Source: Druceiella hillmani
Taxonomy: Eukaryota > Arthropoda > Insecta > Lepidoptera > Hepialidae
Reading direction: 5' to 3'
DNA: 64,000 bases
NCBI GenBank assembly: GCA_039881145.1
Contig: JAYKKI010000052.1
Span: 13,748,501-13,812,500, forward strand
Positions 26,702 through 39,156 of the stretch are shown in pieces. The notes below the pieces were generated by a model. It searched no databases and had not been told where the DNA came from. It saw nothing but the letters and a program-made list of their open reading frames with translations. Positions within the stretch are counted from its first letter, which is position 1. Each line of letters begins with the position of its first letter. The position numbers were made by a program, and so were the translations under genes.

Positions 26702-26766
26702 CGGTTGGACCATTTCTACAAGCACTTGTAGGACGGTTGGGCCATTTCTACAAACACTTGTAGGAC
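26702..26766. repeat. 32-bp tandem duplication
   Basis: cggttggaccatttctacaa at 26702 recurs at 26734 (cggttgggcc), each followed by a small dyad of the form ctacaag..cacttgtag. Confidence 0.9.
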
Positions 26767-27584
26767 CTGAATAACAATTCGAAACTCATTTAATTAGGCC
26801 TCACAGATATTTAGATTTAATTTAAAGTTCTCACAATTCCTATAATTGTATAATTACCCCTGTTCAGCGGAAGTTGCAAAATAATTTATAGTTCCTTTAG
26901 AATTTGTGTTAACTATTTGGGTAAAAACAATGCCAATCTTGCATGTATTGTTTGTTCTTATTAAAATATTTGAAATTGATTTCATCTTAAAATCCTACAT
27001 ATTTTCCAGTCGTCAATAAAGAAAATTAGGACTAATGCCAAACAATTCAGTTATTTTATTTCTGAAAATGTAACGCCTATTTTTAACAAATTTTATCTGA
27101 ATTAGATGTTTTCAAAATAACTCAAACTTTATTAAAAACCTCACTTTTTTCTGAACAGAAGCAATCAGCAAAAAGAGAACAGTTGATTATTAACTGATCT
27201 GATAATATAGTATCCAGAGGTTAGGTTTATTGAAAGAAAAAATGGAGAAATACAGTATTTGGTATGTAGAGAAATCTGGTTAGTGGTTTTGGTATCAATC
27301 GATATTAATTGATATCTTCCAATGCCGACGACAAATTCAAGAAACGCGTTATGAATTAATATTATATATGAGAAGGAAACGACCACATAAAAAACTATAA
27401 CATAGACCTAATAATTTCTATACCAAATATAATATGCCTCGTACTTCGGCAATCACAAGTAAAATATTAATGCGGATAGAAACAGACATGGGTAAGAAAT
27501 ATTGTGGTGTATAATAGCAGTAACCTCTATCCACATTTAGTCAGCATCTCCAACACCGTTTATTACACAAAACAATTCGTTTGC

Positions 27585-27815
27585 CGGAATTCTTCGAACC
27601 CTAGGCAACGCGTTAATAATCCCCAAACCACCTCACACGCAGACGACTTCATAAGACATTTTTATCGAATACATCTCGATAATAGACGGGACCGAGGCAA
27701 TATCGCAGCGTGAATTTGTAAGCGAGCGGGTCGGCCCGATCCACTCGCCGATGCTAGTCACGCCTTCTCATATCTCCTTCTTGTGCTCGCTCGCGTCAGA
27801 ATTGTGAGCATTTCC
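27585..27815. other. GC-richer, CpG-containing island
   Basis: GC rises sharply over about 230 bp (agcgagcgggtcggcccg near 27722, ctcgctcgcgtcag near 27785). A 69-codon open frame at 27504-27713 has no recognisable domain. It resembles the other islands in this window and may be conserved non-coding DNA. Confidence 0.4.
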
Positions 27816-28769
27816 TTAGTCTTCAAACGGTCTCTCGGGTCATCCGTCATGGTGTACTTTCACGGTGCCAACATATGTACATGTTAACACATGGTGCGCA
27901 GGGTTATAGTGTTTCGTTGAGGACATACCAGCGAGGCTTAATATTTAAAGCTTTCGAAAATTACTCTATTTAAGTTTTGCATCAATAGCGTAATTTATTA
28001 CAGTGTTTCTTCAAATCACGTTATTACGTCGGACTGAATATTATAAAAAAAGTTCGATGAAAACTCGAGTCAGAAATATACTTTTTTTATTTCATGGCAA
28101 CTTTATCTGAATAAATCAAGTTTAATACTGTATGAGCTCTTGTTAATTTTTGAATCAACATGCAGAATGAAGTTTTAGCGATTTTGTAAAATTAAATCGT
28201 AAATATCTCACGAAATATTGCCATATCTGCAGATTAAAGAAGTAAAGTTCTATTTAATAGTAATGTTTTGCATCTTCATGATCTATGTCTCCAAATACAT
28301 GTTCCTATTTTTTTAGGTATTTATTTACATAATTGGCTAAACCGTACAATATACTATTCAAAGAAAGAAAAAAGCACAAAAAAAAAATGTGGATTAATTA
28401 ATTTAAATGTTATTAATTATTTCCTAACATAATAACTCCTACAATTGAGTGTAAAACAGTGTTCTGTGACGGCTTTTTCATATTTTAAAATAGGAAAAAA
28501 ACTCGGTTCGTGCTAAAGATTTTTTATTCTTATGAAAACATTAATTAAAACTTTCGGTAATGAAACTTTACTAAATAATTTGTTGTACATAAGGTGTGTC
28601 GAAAAAAGTCGCAAATTTTTGGTTTTTCGTATTTGTTAAAACAAAATACATTGTTCAAAAAATTCATGCACGAGAATTTATTTGTCCGTCCTAACATCAT
28701 GTGTTAAATGGCAATACCTTTTTATGAAAAATTAACTTAATAATAACTTATATAACTAAACATATTATA

Positions 28770-29240
28770 TATACTTGTTTGTATTAATGGACTATGAATT
28801 TCTTGTACATATTATTTGAGCTTTGAAAACGGAAATCTTCTAATCTTATAGATTTCACATGAGAAAATTTTCTGAAAATAATTTTAAAGATTAATCGAAG
28901 AATAGGGTATTAATTGTAAGTAAAACGTGTTTGTAATTATAGACTATAAACTGATTTCAAAACGTATTATTTAAGCTTTGAAAATAGAAATCAACTCATT
29001 TTAAAGATTTTATGTGATAGAATTTACCGAAAATAATTTGAAAGATTAATAGAAGATATTGATCATCAGTAAAAATGTTTGTATTTATAGACCGTGAATT
29101 AAATTTAATTTATTATGTATTATTTGAGCTTTAAAAAGAGAAATCTTCTTATTTTAAAGTTTTAATGTGAGAGAACTTACCGAAAATAATTTCGAAGATA
29201 AACCAAACAATAAGGTATTGGTCATCAATAAAAAGTTAAT
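28770..29240. repeat. Three degenerate tandem units of about 154 bp
   Basis: The word attattt(g/a)agctttgaaaa starts at 28811, 28966 and 29119. Each unit continues with a taaagatttt-like word, then gagaa..ttaccgaaaataattt and a gatattgatcatcagtaaaa-like stretch. Divergence and small indels show the array is old. Confidence 0.8.
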
Positions 29241-30199
29241 TTAAGGCAGTCAGATAATGAAAATTTATGATTTCAGATCTTTCCATATAAGTAAAAGTTT
29301 TTATGTGTTTGGAGAAGTATAATAGAAACGCATAGCAGAGCTGATGGTAACTTTGACCCTAAATTAAAAAAGATATTTGTTATTAACTTCAAATAAAAAG
29401 CAAAACTTGATACTCTGAAATTCTGATTTACCCTAGATTATTTCTCCCGTGAGTACATATTGCTAAAAGATAACTTACAATTGCAAATTTTCCGTATGTT
29501 AGAATTGAAAAATTCCTTTAATTCAGTGGTATTTTAAACGTATTCTGTGTAATCACGTGGTTTCCTAGTGGTAGTAGTAGTTTGCTAGTTATGTCCGTAA
29601 GTATATAAGTTATTAAAGTGTAAAAAAGTAACTTAATAATATCGTACAAAAAAAATTGGCACGCTTTTTCAAAAATCTGTAAAAATCGTTATTCGATTTG
29701 GGTTCAAGGTTAAATGGGAAAATTTTAAATAGCTACGTGTTGCCATTGAAAGGGTCGTTGCAATTATCGATCTCAAGCTGATTACATGCTTTATTTATTT
29801 ATTTATGTACTTCAATGTATATTATACATATGTATGGTGGACTTATTGCTACGAGTAATCATAAATACGAACGATCCAGTCCCGCATTGTTTTACGAAAG
29901 TAGCTCACTTCAAACTGAACTAAATTTATATAATGAAGTAAACATTAGTTACTTTCAGTTTCAAGAAATGTTTGTGACATGAACATGATTAATGTAAAAT
30001 TTTGTACATAAGGTAAAAATTCAAGATATTATTTATAAACGTCTTAATATATATCATTGGTTAATATTAATTTAAATCTTATAATTTACGACTTTTTATT
30101 CAAAATTTAATATTTGAACCAAGCCTTGGAGATTAATTTTGCTTTCTTTAATTAATATACCAATTCGAATTATTAAAATGAATTTCACCTCTTACTCAA

Positions 30200-30740
30200 A
30201 CTTTGATCGCAAACCCTCGACCGCTGAGCAAAATTCTAGTTAGTACCAACCGAAGCGCACAGAATATCTCATTTAGGACGCTAAATAAAAATATCGCGGT
30301 CCGCTTTCCGGAAAATCACGTAGCTCACGGTCCGCAGCCCCTGCTTCATGAACTTCATTTTTCCGCCCAAGTTTTTGCGTGAAAATTTCAATTTTCCCGA
30401 AGACAACTCGCTCTCGAGACGTTATTTCATATTATTATACATTTATTACCCTCAACGACATGAGGCGGCGCGAGCGGGTGAAATAAAACAAAATATCAAC
30501 CCTCTCCCGGCGAGGAAGGCCATCGCAATCGCGACAGAGGGTGGGTTTTGTTAGCGTGCCGGTTTATTATTTATTTTACACATATCCTTATGAAATGCGA
30601 GCATTCAGAATTATCAGTTTACAGCGCGCTCGGGTGTGCTCGGGGCCTGCGAAGGTGTCATTCAAATTTACGTCCGTACTGACAAATGGTTTGTTCTTTA
30701 TCAGGAGAACACGACGGTCGACATTGAAGCTCTTTGAATG
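30200..30740. other. GC-richer, CpG-containing island
   Basis: About 540 bp of raised GC with no repeat structure: ggtccgctttccgg, gaggcggcgcgagcggg, gcgctcgggtgtgctcgg. Two short open frames (30348-30554 and 30541-30750, plus strand) overlap it, but neither has a recognisable domain or splice context, so I do not call a gene. Candidate conserved non-coding or promoter-like segment. Confidence 0.45.
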
Positions 30741-31769
30741 CTTGATGTAATTATTGAGTGAATGATAATTTTAGCATTAATACACTGGTTGCAATATGTG
30801 CAAAAAAACTTTGGTAGTAATATTGCAATAATGTTGACTCATATATTGTGGATAAAAATATGAGTCCATTGACGCAATCAATTCTTTTATTAGTGAATGG
30901 ATTACGATTTAAAAATAAAATGAAGTCCTGAGATCTAGAATAAACTTGAACATGCAAACATCCAAAAATATGTGGTAACTATCTATTAAAATATGAAAAT
31001 CAGTATTTAAGCATAATGCACAGAGAGAAGTAATTCTGTTACATTAAGTATTTGTTTAAGTAAGGATGTGAAAAAGGAACAATTTTAGGACTTTCTGTAA
31101 AGGAATTATTTTTCAAAAAACACTTTTTTATATAAAAATTTACATTGATGAAAGTTTTATGATAATTTTTATAAAGTGGAACGTAAATTTTTTAAACGTA
31201 GTGTTATTATTCTGATCATCCACAAAAAAGTGTTTTCCAGTTACAAGTGGGACTTTTGATTTTAGGAAAAAGAAATTAACTCTTAAATGCAAGTAATGAA
31301 TAGGCAGTTTACTTTCCGAAATTTTCTTTTAATATTCTCTGAAATTCATCATTAAAACACACCTTTGACCAAAAAAGTGTTTAAGAGCGTTCATCGAATT
31401 CTTCGACAGATTTAAAACTGTGACTGTCTGACGAAGGTTACTAGAATTTACCTAAAAAGATAACGTTTTTATTTATTGAGGTATAAAATATTAAAAATCT
31501 TTATGAGATATTTCTAATGTATGGAAAGAATGGTTAAGATAATAATAATCAATCCTAGAGATGAGATAGTAAAGAAATATTAACAAGGACATGTAAATCA
31601 TTGAAAATATATAAGACCTTTTTATGCCTCTGCGAGGAATGGTATGCAGAAAATATAAATAGTCAACTGGTACATGAATATATTTAACAGTTACTTTTAA
31701 ACCTCAAGAAAGCCTATTAAAGCCTAAACAAAAATATTCGAAACAAACAACACTCACTCGCACTCAGTC

Positions 31770-32112
31770 ATAGCTGGTGACGCCTCCCGCAAAGCGTCAT
31801 AAAGTATAAATGTAAACAATAAATCAGTTCATTTACGAGGAGGAATAATAAAAAAGCGACATCGTATCCATTCCAATTTGCCCGGGTCCCGCTGCGCTGC
31901 AGCGATCCTCGGGGCGAGTGTCGTCTGAAATTCAGTCGCTGAAACACTTTGATGAGGGCTCAATAGCGAGGGGAGGGGCATGAAAAAGTTTAAATTTCCC
32001 AAAGGACTATTGATGATGTTACTGTCTAACCCATCCTTCACCTCGTAGAACGGTCGCACAGCACCCGTTGTGCGTGTTGCCGCGATACACGTGTTGCCGC
32101 GATACACGTGTT
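31770..32112. other. GC-richer island ending in a 17-bp duplication
   Basis: Raised GC and CpG (cccgggtcccgctgcgctgc near 31881, gcgaggggaggggc near 31965). At the 3' edge the word gttgccgcgatacacgt is tandemly duplicated around 32076-32110. Minus-strand frames here have no recognisable domains. Confidence 0.45.
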
Positions 32113-33120
32113 CCAATAAGGTAGTTGACTAATTCTAAATTTTGATATTTTTCATACAATATTGTGAAATATAAGTTAATTAAAAACCAGCCTGGAAAAA
32201 AATTCAAAAATTTATTGAAAAATAAGCCAGTTGTAGGCTTCTAAATTTGAAGATACGGATAGAGTTGGATATATCCCTGCCTCTTTTCCTTTCGTAGAAC
32301 ATAATGTGCAATATTAAAAATGCCCTCACAATACAGTATTGCCGTCCTTCTCTAAAGGTTAAATTTAAACTTTTAAAACTCGGTCAATTTTTAAGATTAT
32401 TAAAAAAAAAATTCACTCTTCATCAGCTTATACCTTGAAATTATGAATAATGAAATTAAAAAAAAATTTAGTCAAATACCCAATTGTGCTGGAATTCGCT
32501 TCTGAAAAATATTGATTACTACATTTTTGCTCTCATATACTGTTATTTACTTCGTTAAAATGTGATTTATAAGCAAAAAATTTGTAAGCGAAAAAATGTG
32601 ATTTATAATATATATGTATGCTATTAATGTTAATAAGATATTTTTTGTTTTTTCTTTGGAATTAACCTAGAAAACGTGTTTTTCATAAGTACAATTTTTT
32701 CGTTATTGAATGTTTAACTCGTCAAAAGATATCCTTGGAAAGTTTCATAATATTTAATTTCCCACAACTTTATTATATGAGGACGACGAAAAAATTAATT
32801 GAAAATCCCAAACCTTTAACGTACTTTTGGATTTTATTAATTACATCTTTATGAAGATGCGAATAAAAAGCAAGTGGGAAAATAAGTTTTTCTAATTTTT
32901 ATTGTTGACATAAACAACTTGATTTGAAATTTGGTGTCCTATTAAATTTTTTTTCCATTTAAATTTTTCATCAAACTGTTCTTATAGAAACTCTACTTTT
33001 GCTTAAAAAAACAATTTTCTGAAAAAATAGGCCCATACAAAATCAAAGAGCAAAAAACAATTTAAGAAAAACAATTTCTATGAATTTAGTAAAATTCTCT
33101 GAAATATTATTATTTGCAGA

Positions 33121-33519
33121 TATATAAGAACAAAATAAATTTGTGTCCAAATTTCATTAAAAACTACCTTTAAGTAACTCGAAACTTTGTTAATAACATT
33201 CACTAAAATGTTTACTTAAATGAGTGAAATGTCAGATATTGTTTCCCCGGTATTACTATTATATATAAGAACTATTATATATAAGAATATAATAGTTCTT
33301 ATTAATTAATATAGAACTATTATATAAATTAATATAGAACTATTATATAAATTAATATAGAACTATTATATTAATATAGAACTATTATATATAAGAACAA
33401 AATAAATTTGTGTCCAAATTTCATTAAAAACTACCTTTAAGTAACTCGAAACTTTGTTAATGACATTCACTAAAATGTTTAATTAAATTAGTGATATGTC
33501 AGATATTGTTTCCCCGGTA
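33121..33519. repeat. 132-bp direct duplication around a 23-bp tandem repeat
   Basis: 33121-33252 and 33388-33519 are copies at a 267-bp offset with only a few substitutions; both contain aaatttgtgtccaaatttc and gatattgtttccccggta. Between them lie about four units of an AT-rich repeat built on attaatatagaactattata, plus an inverted copy of ataatagttctt. The tandem repeat may have driven the duplication by unequal exchange. Confidence 0.9.
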
Positions 33520-34347
33520 CGACTCTCATCGGAATTTTTTAGGACATAAATAAAAAATTAAACCATTAAAAACATATTCAAAAAGAGCACTCAGACCATG
33601 AACTATTTTTTTTTCATTCCGATGCAGGACAGATATAAAATTATCGTAACTAAATTTTGATATTTTGATGGACCCAAAATTAATCATATGGCTAACGTTG
33701 TCATTATTACCGTTCTATTTTTTGACTTGTATTAACTCCATTAAGGTCCAAAAAACATTTATTTCTGCTTCATAATATTTCATTGCCGACTACGAAAATA
33801 AATTTGAGGAACTCATTATTTACTTAACATCTACAGATTTCAATCAACATTTAACAAGAAGAGATAAAAAAATATATTTACTCAGGATACGAATATTGTA
33901 AGGGCTTTCTTTCTATAATTACTATAATAAAATGTAGACAATTTTTTTTCCAAATAATAAAAAATTAAGTAAATACCAATTTACAAAAAAGAAAAAAAAA
34001 CAATTGACAACTTCACGTCTTGTGTATGTTTCAACATGCAGAGCATTTGTTAAACTTTTTCTACTACCTATTATGTTTAAAAAATATCTAAATTGACGCG
34101 TTGGTGATTTATTTGACACTTGTTAATTCACCATTAAGTTGCTGTCAACCCTTGTTTTAATTTCTTGATTAGTATTACTTCTGGATAATGCTCCATTTTC
34201 AGAAGAAAAAAAGGAAACTCATCCACACAATTTGCTCATTTGAAATCTGAAAATTTAATCATTTAAAGAAGACAAGACCTATTTGATCAAATTCAAAACT
34301 GACTTTAAAAAAATTAGGTGCTAAAAAGTAAAAAATAATTAACTTAA
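33520..34347. other. AT-rich DNA, no gene seen
   Basis: No open frame above 65 codons and no repeat structure noticed. Confidence 0.6.
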
Positions 34348-34618
34348 AATAGGTACCCAATTATTCACAATAAATAACTAAGTTACTTATATTTGAAGTC
34401 CGTGCCACAACTGACTTAAACAAATTAATAATATTACTTAATTTATACGATAAATTTAAAACATTAACCTCTAATGTACTCACAATATGAAATAGTTTAA
34501 TAGATGGTGTATTTATATTATATAAAATTTTGCGTTTGTTTAAGTTGATCGGCGGTGCTGGTACTGACTTCAAAAATAAGTAACTTAGTTATTTCTTGTG
34601 AATATGTAGGCACCTATT
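34348..34618. mobile_element. Foldback/MITE-like element, about 80-bp inverted repeats
   Basis: The left arm (34348-34424) begins aataggtaccca and contains aataactaagttacttat followed by a tttgaagtc word. The right arm (34535-34618) is its reverse complement with scattered mismatches and ends ggcacctatt. The 110-bp middle is AT-rich and non-coding. This is the form of a miniature inverted-repeat transposable element, but I could not identify a target-site duplication or superfamily-diagnostic ends. Confidence 0.75.
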
Positions 34619-34884
34619 ATGATTTAATCGTTTTTCACTTTTTCTACCTACTTTTTGAAGTCGGCTTTTTAAAAAGATTCTATTTTAATATTTTTAGTGA
34701 TTGAATAATATTAATCTTCACACTTTACCTAACAATCAATTATTTTCTGTCTTAGAATGTAGTATAATTGTTAAAAGTGGCGGGAAAAAGCTGGTATATA
34801 GGTAATTTCCTCTTTGTCTAAAGGTGGTTATCAACAACAGATGGAAGCGAAGCGATAGCAGTAACTTTGAGTAGTTAGCTGTTG

Positions 34885-35418
34885 TCTATATCCGAAGTCC
34901 ATCATCAGATCTTGCAAAATAGCAACTACCAGTAACAAATATTTTAAATAACCGTTGATATTTTACCATAAGTTAAAGAGTTACACCATTTATCTCTAAA
35001 ACTCGTCATCAGACCCTGACCTAGACAACGGCGTAGTTATTTTACAATGTCAATATCTTGAATAACAGCTGATTTACTAGCATCCGTTTAGGAGTTCAAT
35101 TGTTCATATCCAACACTCATTATCAGACCTTGACTTGGTGAACGACGTCGTTATTTTGCAAAACAATTACCAGTAGCAAATATTTTGAATCAGAATTGAT
35201 TTACATCCATTCGTTAAGGAGTTCCATTATTCATTCCGGATTTCATCATCAAATCATCACCATATGTATTTGGGACCGCCTCACTAGTATACACTTTCAA
35301 ATAAAAAAGAATCACGCAAATCGGCTCAGAAATTTCAGATAAATCGGTGTTACATACATTCAAAAAGTTATGCGTCTAACATGTATCATTCTCCTTTTTG
35401 AAGTCTGTTAAAAATAGG
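34885..35418 (+). repeat. Dispersed repeat with diverged internal units of about 115 bp
   Basis: Words of the form catcatcaga(t/c)c(t/c)tg recur at about 34900, 35004, 35118 and 35244, with shared ctaccagtaacaaatatttt and gttaaggagttcaatt between them. The 3' part has tgggaccgcctcac, actttcaaataaaaaagaat and aaatcggctcagaaattt, and the end ttttgaagtctgttaaaaa is a signature I associate with a dispersed lepidopteran repeat. A separate tail piece (ttttgaagtcggcttttt) lies at about 34650-34676. Confidence 0.6.
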
Positions 35419-35904
35419 TAGCTTTTAATTTTTCAAATACGAATGAGAATTCACTTTAAAATGAAATTTCTTTACCGATGCTGGACGAAACGTTTGAAAA
35501 TTTGTAGAGACAGTTACTCCAGTTAAGCGGGGAAAGAGTCTGAGTGAATGAAAAGGAAAAAGCGAGTTTGTGTATGCGAAAAAAAGCAAGCGAATTAGAA
35601 AGAGACAGAGTGAGCTCTGTCGTCGCTGGTAGACTAGTACTCTAATAATATGGCTACCCTGTGATGCATCGTCTATTGTTTTCATGTTTTTACATAAGCA
35701 CTGCTAATACGGGTCGACATCAGAGAATAGTAATATGTAAGAACGATTACGGATAGAACGAATCCCTAAAAAAGACGAAGTGCGTGTTAGGCCAGCGCTA
35801 GGGGGACTATTTATATTATTCAAATTTATCTACACGTTGGTCTTTAAATGACGTGACGTGAATATCCGTTTTATTCATTTACACTGTAATTCAATTTTAT
35901 ATCA

Positions 35905-36005
35905 TAGAGGATCGTGATAACTACCAGACCCACCACGTTCATAGGAGGTTCCGTACCTCGCTTGAAGTAAAATTACTTCGTTTATTATAAGTAATCTCTA
36001 ATAAG
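35905..36005 (+). repeat. SINE-like head fragment (tRNA-like B box)
   Basis: Contains ggttccgtacctcg, close to a polymerase III B box, followed by cttgaagtaaaattacttcg and tttattataagt. The same order (ggttcaatacctcg, ttcgaaatgtaattgctg, catttattacaagt) is found at 47.56 kb, so the two are homologous pieces of one dispersed family, probably a tRNA-derived SINE. Confidence 0.45.
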
Positions 36006-36237
36006 TACTTCTTAACACAAATATTTAACAATACCTGATATAATTAAGAATGGGGAAATATATACTATCGTGAAAATCTCAAAAAATATAACAACTAACC
36101 ATCAAATTATGCTCCTTATCTTATATTACATGAAATAAAAATTTTTTTTCAGCATTTAATTAGCCGTCCTGTAATTTCAATATAATTATTTTTGAGTTTT
36201 AGCTGTTATCTATTTGTGACAGATGTAATACTTTATT

Positions 36238-36326
36238 GCAATGTAAACTTTTCTATGTAAAGTTTGTTTCTATGTATTTTCTATGTAAAATGTTCTATGT
36301 AAAGAAGTTTCTATGTAAAGCAGGTT
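36238..36326. repeat. Short tandem repeat of ttctatgtaaag words
   Basis: Six irregular copies of (t)ttctatgtaaa with spacings of about 12-22 bp. Confidence 0.85.
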
Positions 36327-38121
36327 CTCAGAAAGAGGCTTGTGACCGACTGACAAACGAAAATGTGATTGATATTATGACAGTTTCGTTTTTTAAATTA
36401 CGTAACTATAAAATAATTATGTTTTATTTTCCAAAACTAATAAACTCTTATACTGGGATATGATTAATACGTTTTGTTTACAGTACAAAAAATTAATTTT
36501 ATATTAGTCAGGTTATAATTTCCAATACTGACCCAGTCACAAACATAGTATAAATTCGATAAATTTTATGATGATTTTCCACACCGTTATCTTCCAACGA
36601 ATTAAGATTTTATAAACTTATTTTTAATCTAGAAAGAAAAGCTTGAAATATTTCTGATTTCTTTGTATGTATGCCCGCTGCCTCAAAACAAAATCTGTAC
36701 TAATATAGATAAGAATGGAAGTTTGTTAGTTTTTAGTCTATATAATTTTGAAAATTGCCTAATCGATCTTAAAAAATATTTCACTACTGGCGTTCCTTGA
36801 TTTTTATAAAATCTATATTTCAATCGGTTTTTTTACAATAAGTTAGCTGCAAAAGGATAAAGCAAAAACCGAAAGAGAAAATGTCTGCAGTTCATAAGAA
36901 TATTCCTGCATTAAATCGGATCCTAAAAGTTAAAGTTTGTAAAAAAAATCAAATCGTTAGGGGGTAGTTTTAATATATAAAGTCAAGCGGCTAAAAAATA
37001 ACTCCCTCTGGTATAAACTAATGTAATCTAGTCCTATTCGCCTTCAAGCAGTTATAGCTCCAACTATAAAATTACTTTCGGACAAACTTTTTGAATGGTT
37101 TTAATCTAATTGAGATCCAAATATTTTTTCATGTGCAATTATATATCGCGTTTTGCAGGTTGGGAACTCCAGAAACCCAACATATTTTGCTCCCATAAAA
37201 TAACATAGTAAGTGTACAAAGAAGCTATTACTAATAAAATAAAACATTAAAATGCACCAAGAAGCATATAGGTAAACCAAAAATGTCACAGGAAAAAGTA
37301 TGAACAATAAATCTATTAACCCATTTCAGTTATCCGCGCAAACGAAATAGCGGGCAAAAAGTTTGTCGTGCATAATTTAAAAACGATTTTCAGAAAACTT
37401 TATGGAATGACATAACAAGTATAAAATTTAGATCTGTAAGTTGTTATGTCTCTAGGCGCTTTTGACTAACGACATCACAGACAGCGTTATCACGTAGCGA
37501 ACTATTTGGACAGGAAACCCTGAAAGCTATGAATACTAAAAATTCATAGTATTAACACCTGAAACTTATAAATAGTAATACAGAACATTCTGTGCAAATA
37601 TGTTTAATGTAACTTACATTTTCATGAAAAAAATTAATTTACAAAAATATTAACATGGAGGAGGCCGGTGTGAACATCGCTTCCTACACTCGCATGTCGT
37701 TTGCTGGAAAGCGAACGATAATCAAATTCAATATAATATTTGCTATGGAATATTATTTTTCTTCATAATATTATTCGAATTATTCACAATATTTTACCCT
37801 CAGTTATTCTATAGGTATAGAACTGGAACGAAAATAAATGACTAACATCTCTTGGGACATAAGTTATGAATTAGTTACATAAATTTTCTAATCCAATTTA
37901 TTGAACGAAACGTAATATTAAAGTATTGCACAGTAGTTTTATTATAAGTAAAATATGTATTAACAAAATAAACGGGAACTTTATTCATTTCCACGTAGTT
38001 TTAAATTAGAAGTTTGCAAATTATAAGTAATAATAATAATATAGCCCTTTTATTCGGATCTATTATACAATTCTTTATATAACCAAACTTAAAATTAAAG
38101 AAAATATAACATAAAATAATC

Positions 38122-38612
38122 CTATCTTAATAATTCAATATTTCCTGTTTCTTCATTTTCTGTGGATCCGTTTGCCATTCGGCAAAAGCCTCTTCCAATT
38201 ATTAATTTATGATCAGTGTTGAAATTTAGATTCTTGATTACGTCAAAGTTTGTGAAATATCTGGTTTTGTTGGTCATTATGAAATCAATTTCATTTCTAA
38301 TCTTCCCATCCGGCGATATCCATGTCCACATGTTCTTTTTATTTTTCTTGTACACTGTGTTTAATATAGTCAAGTTGTTCCCCAGTGCAAATTGAATCAT
38401 TCTTTCTCCATTTTTGCTTCTAGTTTTGTTGTGATACGTAAAGCTTCCTATTGTGGACTCTTCTTTCCTCTCTCTTCCTATTGTGGGGCATCTGAGTCCT
38501 AAAATATCGCATTTGATTTGTTCTAGCGCACACATTAGTTCTGTTAAATCCTCTTCTTCTCTCAAGGTACGAACATTTAAAGCTGCGACGTAAATTTTCG
38601 ATTCTTTGTGCT
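38122..38612 (-). pseudogene. LINE endonuclease fragment (RTE-type), internally deleted
   Basis: The frame reads VAALNVRTLREEEDLTEL near its start (about 38600-38545), the typical beginning of the APE-like endonuclease of RTE-type non-LTR retrotransposons. It ends with TWISPDGKIRNEIDFIM and FNTDHKLI (about 38330-38200), the conserved C-terminal S-P-D-G / N-E-I-D-F-I / D-H block. Family endonucleases have over 200 residues between these; here DILGL is joined after a short junk segment to SKNGERMIQFALGNNLTILN. The middle, with the catalytic glutamate and the GDFN-type motif, is therefore missing. A stop lies directly upstream in frame, and the product ends at a stop soon after the D-H motif, without any reverse transcriptase. 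It is a dead fragment; the enzyme family would nick target DNA to prime reverse transcription. Confidence 0.85.
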
Positions 38613-39053
38613 AATGATTGAGGTACAGTTTATCTTTGTCTTCTTCTTTTGTTAGAAGGTTGTGGTCTCTTTTCCCCACGATGACCAGTCGACTTGGGAA
38701 ATTATAAATATAAGTTGTAAATTAATATTTATAATAAAATAGTAAAGTTAAAAAAGTCATCACTTCGAAAAAATATTTTCGAAATAATGAGTTACAGTAC
38801 TTAGTAAATTTCTGAGAGAAATTTTACGTTTATTTTAATTTCCGTTTGTTTTTTCTCCATTTAAAATGTTTGCACGAGTATAACTAAGCTACGGATTTAA
38901 CGCCTTTTTTAAAATCGTAAATATTTGTTGTCGAAAAATTAAGAAATTACTTCTTATTGAATATATTTGGCGTTAATTTTGTAGAAATTCATTGTTCACA
39001 ATTAAATGAAACTACGTGATGTAGTATTATTTCTACTTTCTTTAATTTCTTAG

Positions 39054-39094
39054 CCACGACCTAGGTTTCGTTGTATTACAACATCTTCAGGTGG
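39054..39094 (-). ncRNA. Hammerhead ribozyme motif (copy 1, intact core)
   Basis: Minus strand, 41 nt. Read in order: ccac (stem I, 5' strand), ctgaaga (core, fits CTGANGA), one bulged t, gttgt-aat-acaac (5-bp stem II with a 3-nt loop), gaa then acc-ta-ggt (3-bp stem III with a 2-nt loop), c as the cleavage-site base (position 39058), and gtgg (stem I, 3' strand, pairing with ccac). Very short stem III is typical of hammerheads in Penelope-like elements, which are thought to work best as dimers. The unpaired base between the core and stem II departs from the minimal consensus. Activity is not shown by sequence alone. Confidence 0.75.
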
Positions 39095-39115
39095 GCTAGA
39101 ATATTTGCTAATAGC

Positions 39116-39156
39116 CCACCTAAAGATGTTGTAATAAAACGAAACCTAAGTTGTGG
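39116..39156 (+). ncRNA. Degenerate hammerhead motif (copy 1, other arm)
   Basis: Same layout on the plus strand, but the core is ctaaaga (G to A at the invariant third base), stem II is broken (gttgt-aat-aaaac) and stem III plus the cleavage site read acc-ta-agt-t. Predicted inactive. Confidence 0.65.

Larger units (their letters stand above)
25057..28769. other. AT-rich DNA, no gene seen
   Basis: Besides the TA-rich tract, 32-bp duplication and GC island listed separately, the notable local feature is tandem reuse of gaattcactctg / gaattcattctg at about 25126-25200. No coding potential seen. Confidence 0.5.
29241..33120. other. AT-rich DNA containing two GC islands, no gene seen
   Basis: Outside the islands at 30.2 and 31.8 kb this is low-complexity AT-rich sequence. 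Open frames of 60-95 codons overlap the islands on both strands but carry no domain I recognise. Confidence 0.5.
35419..38121. other. AT-rich DNA, no gene seen
   Basis: Contains a purine-rich patch at 35520-35620 (gaaaaggaaaaagcgag) and the small repeats listed separately. No coding potential recognised. Confidence 0.55.

Noticed and set aside
31829..32207. Overlapping 62- and 95-codon minus-strand frames in a GC island
   Set aside because: Openness is explained by local GC content and a 17-bp duplication; no domain or homologue recognised.
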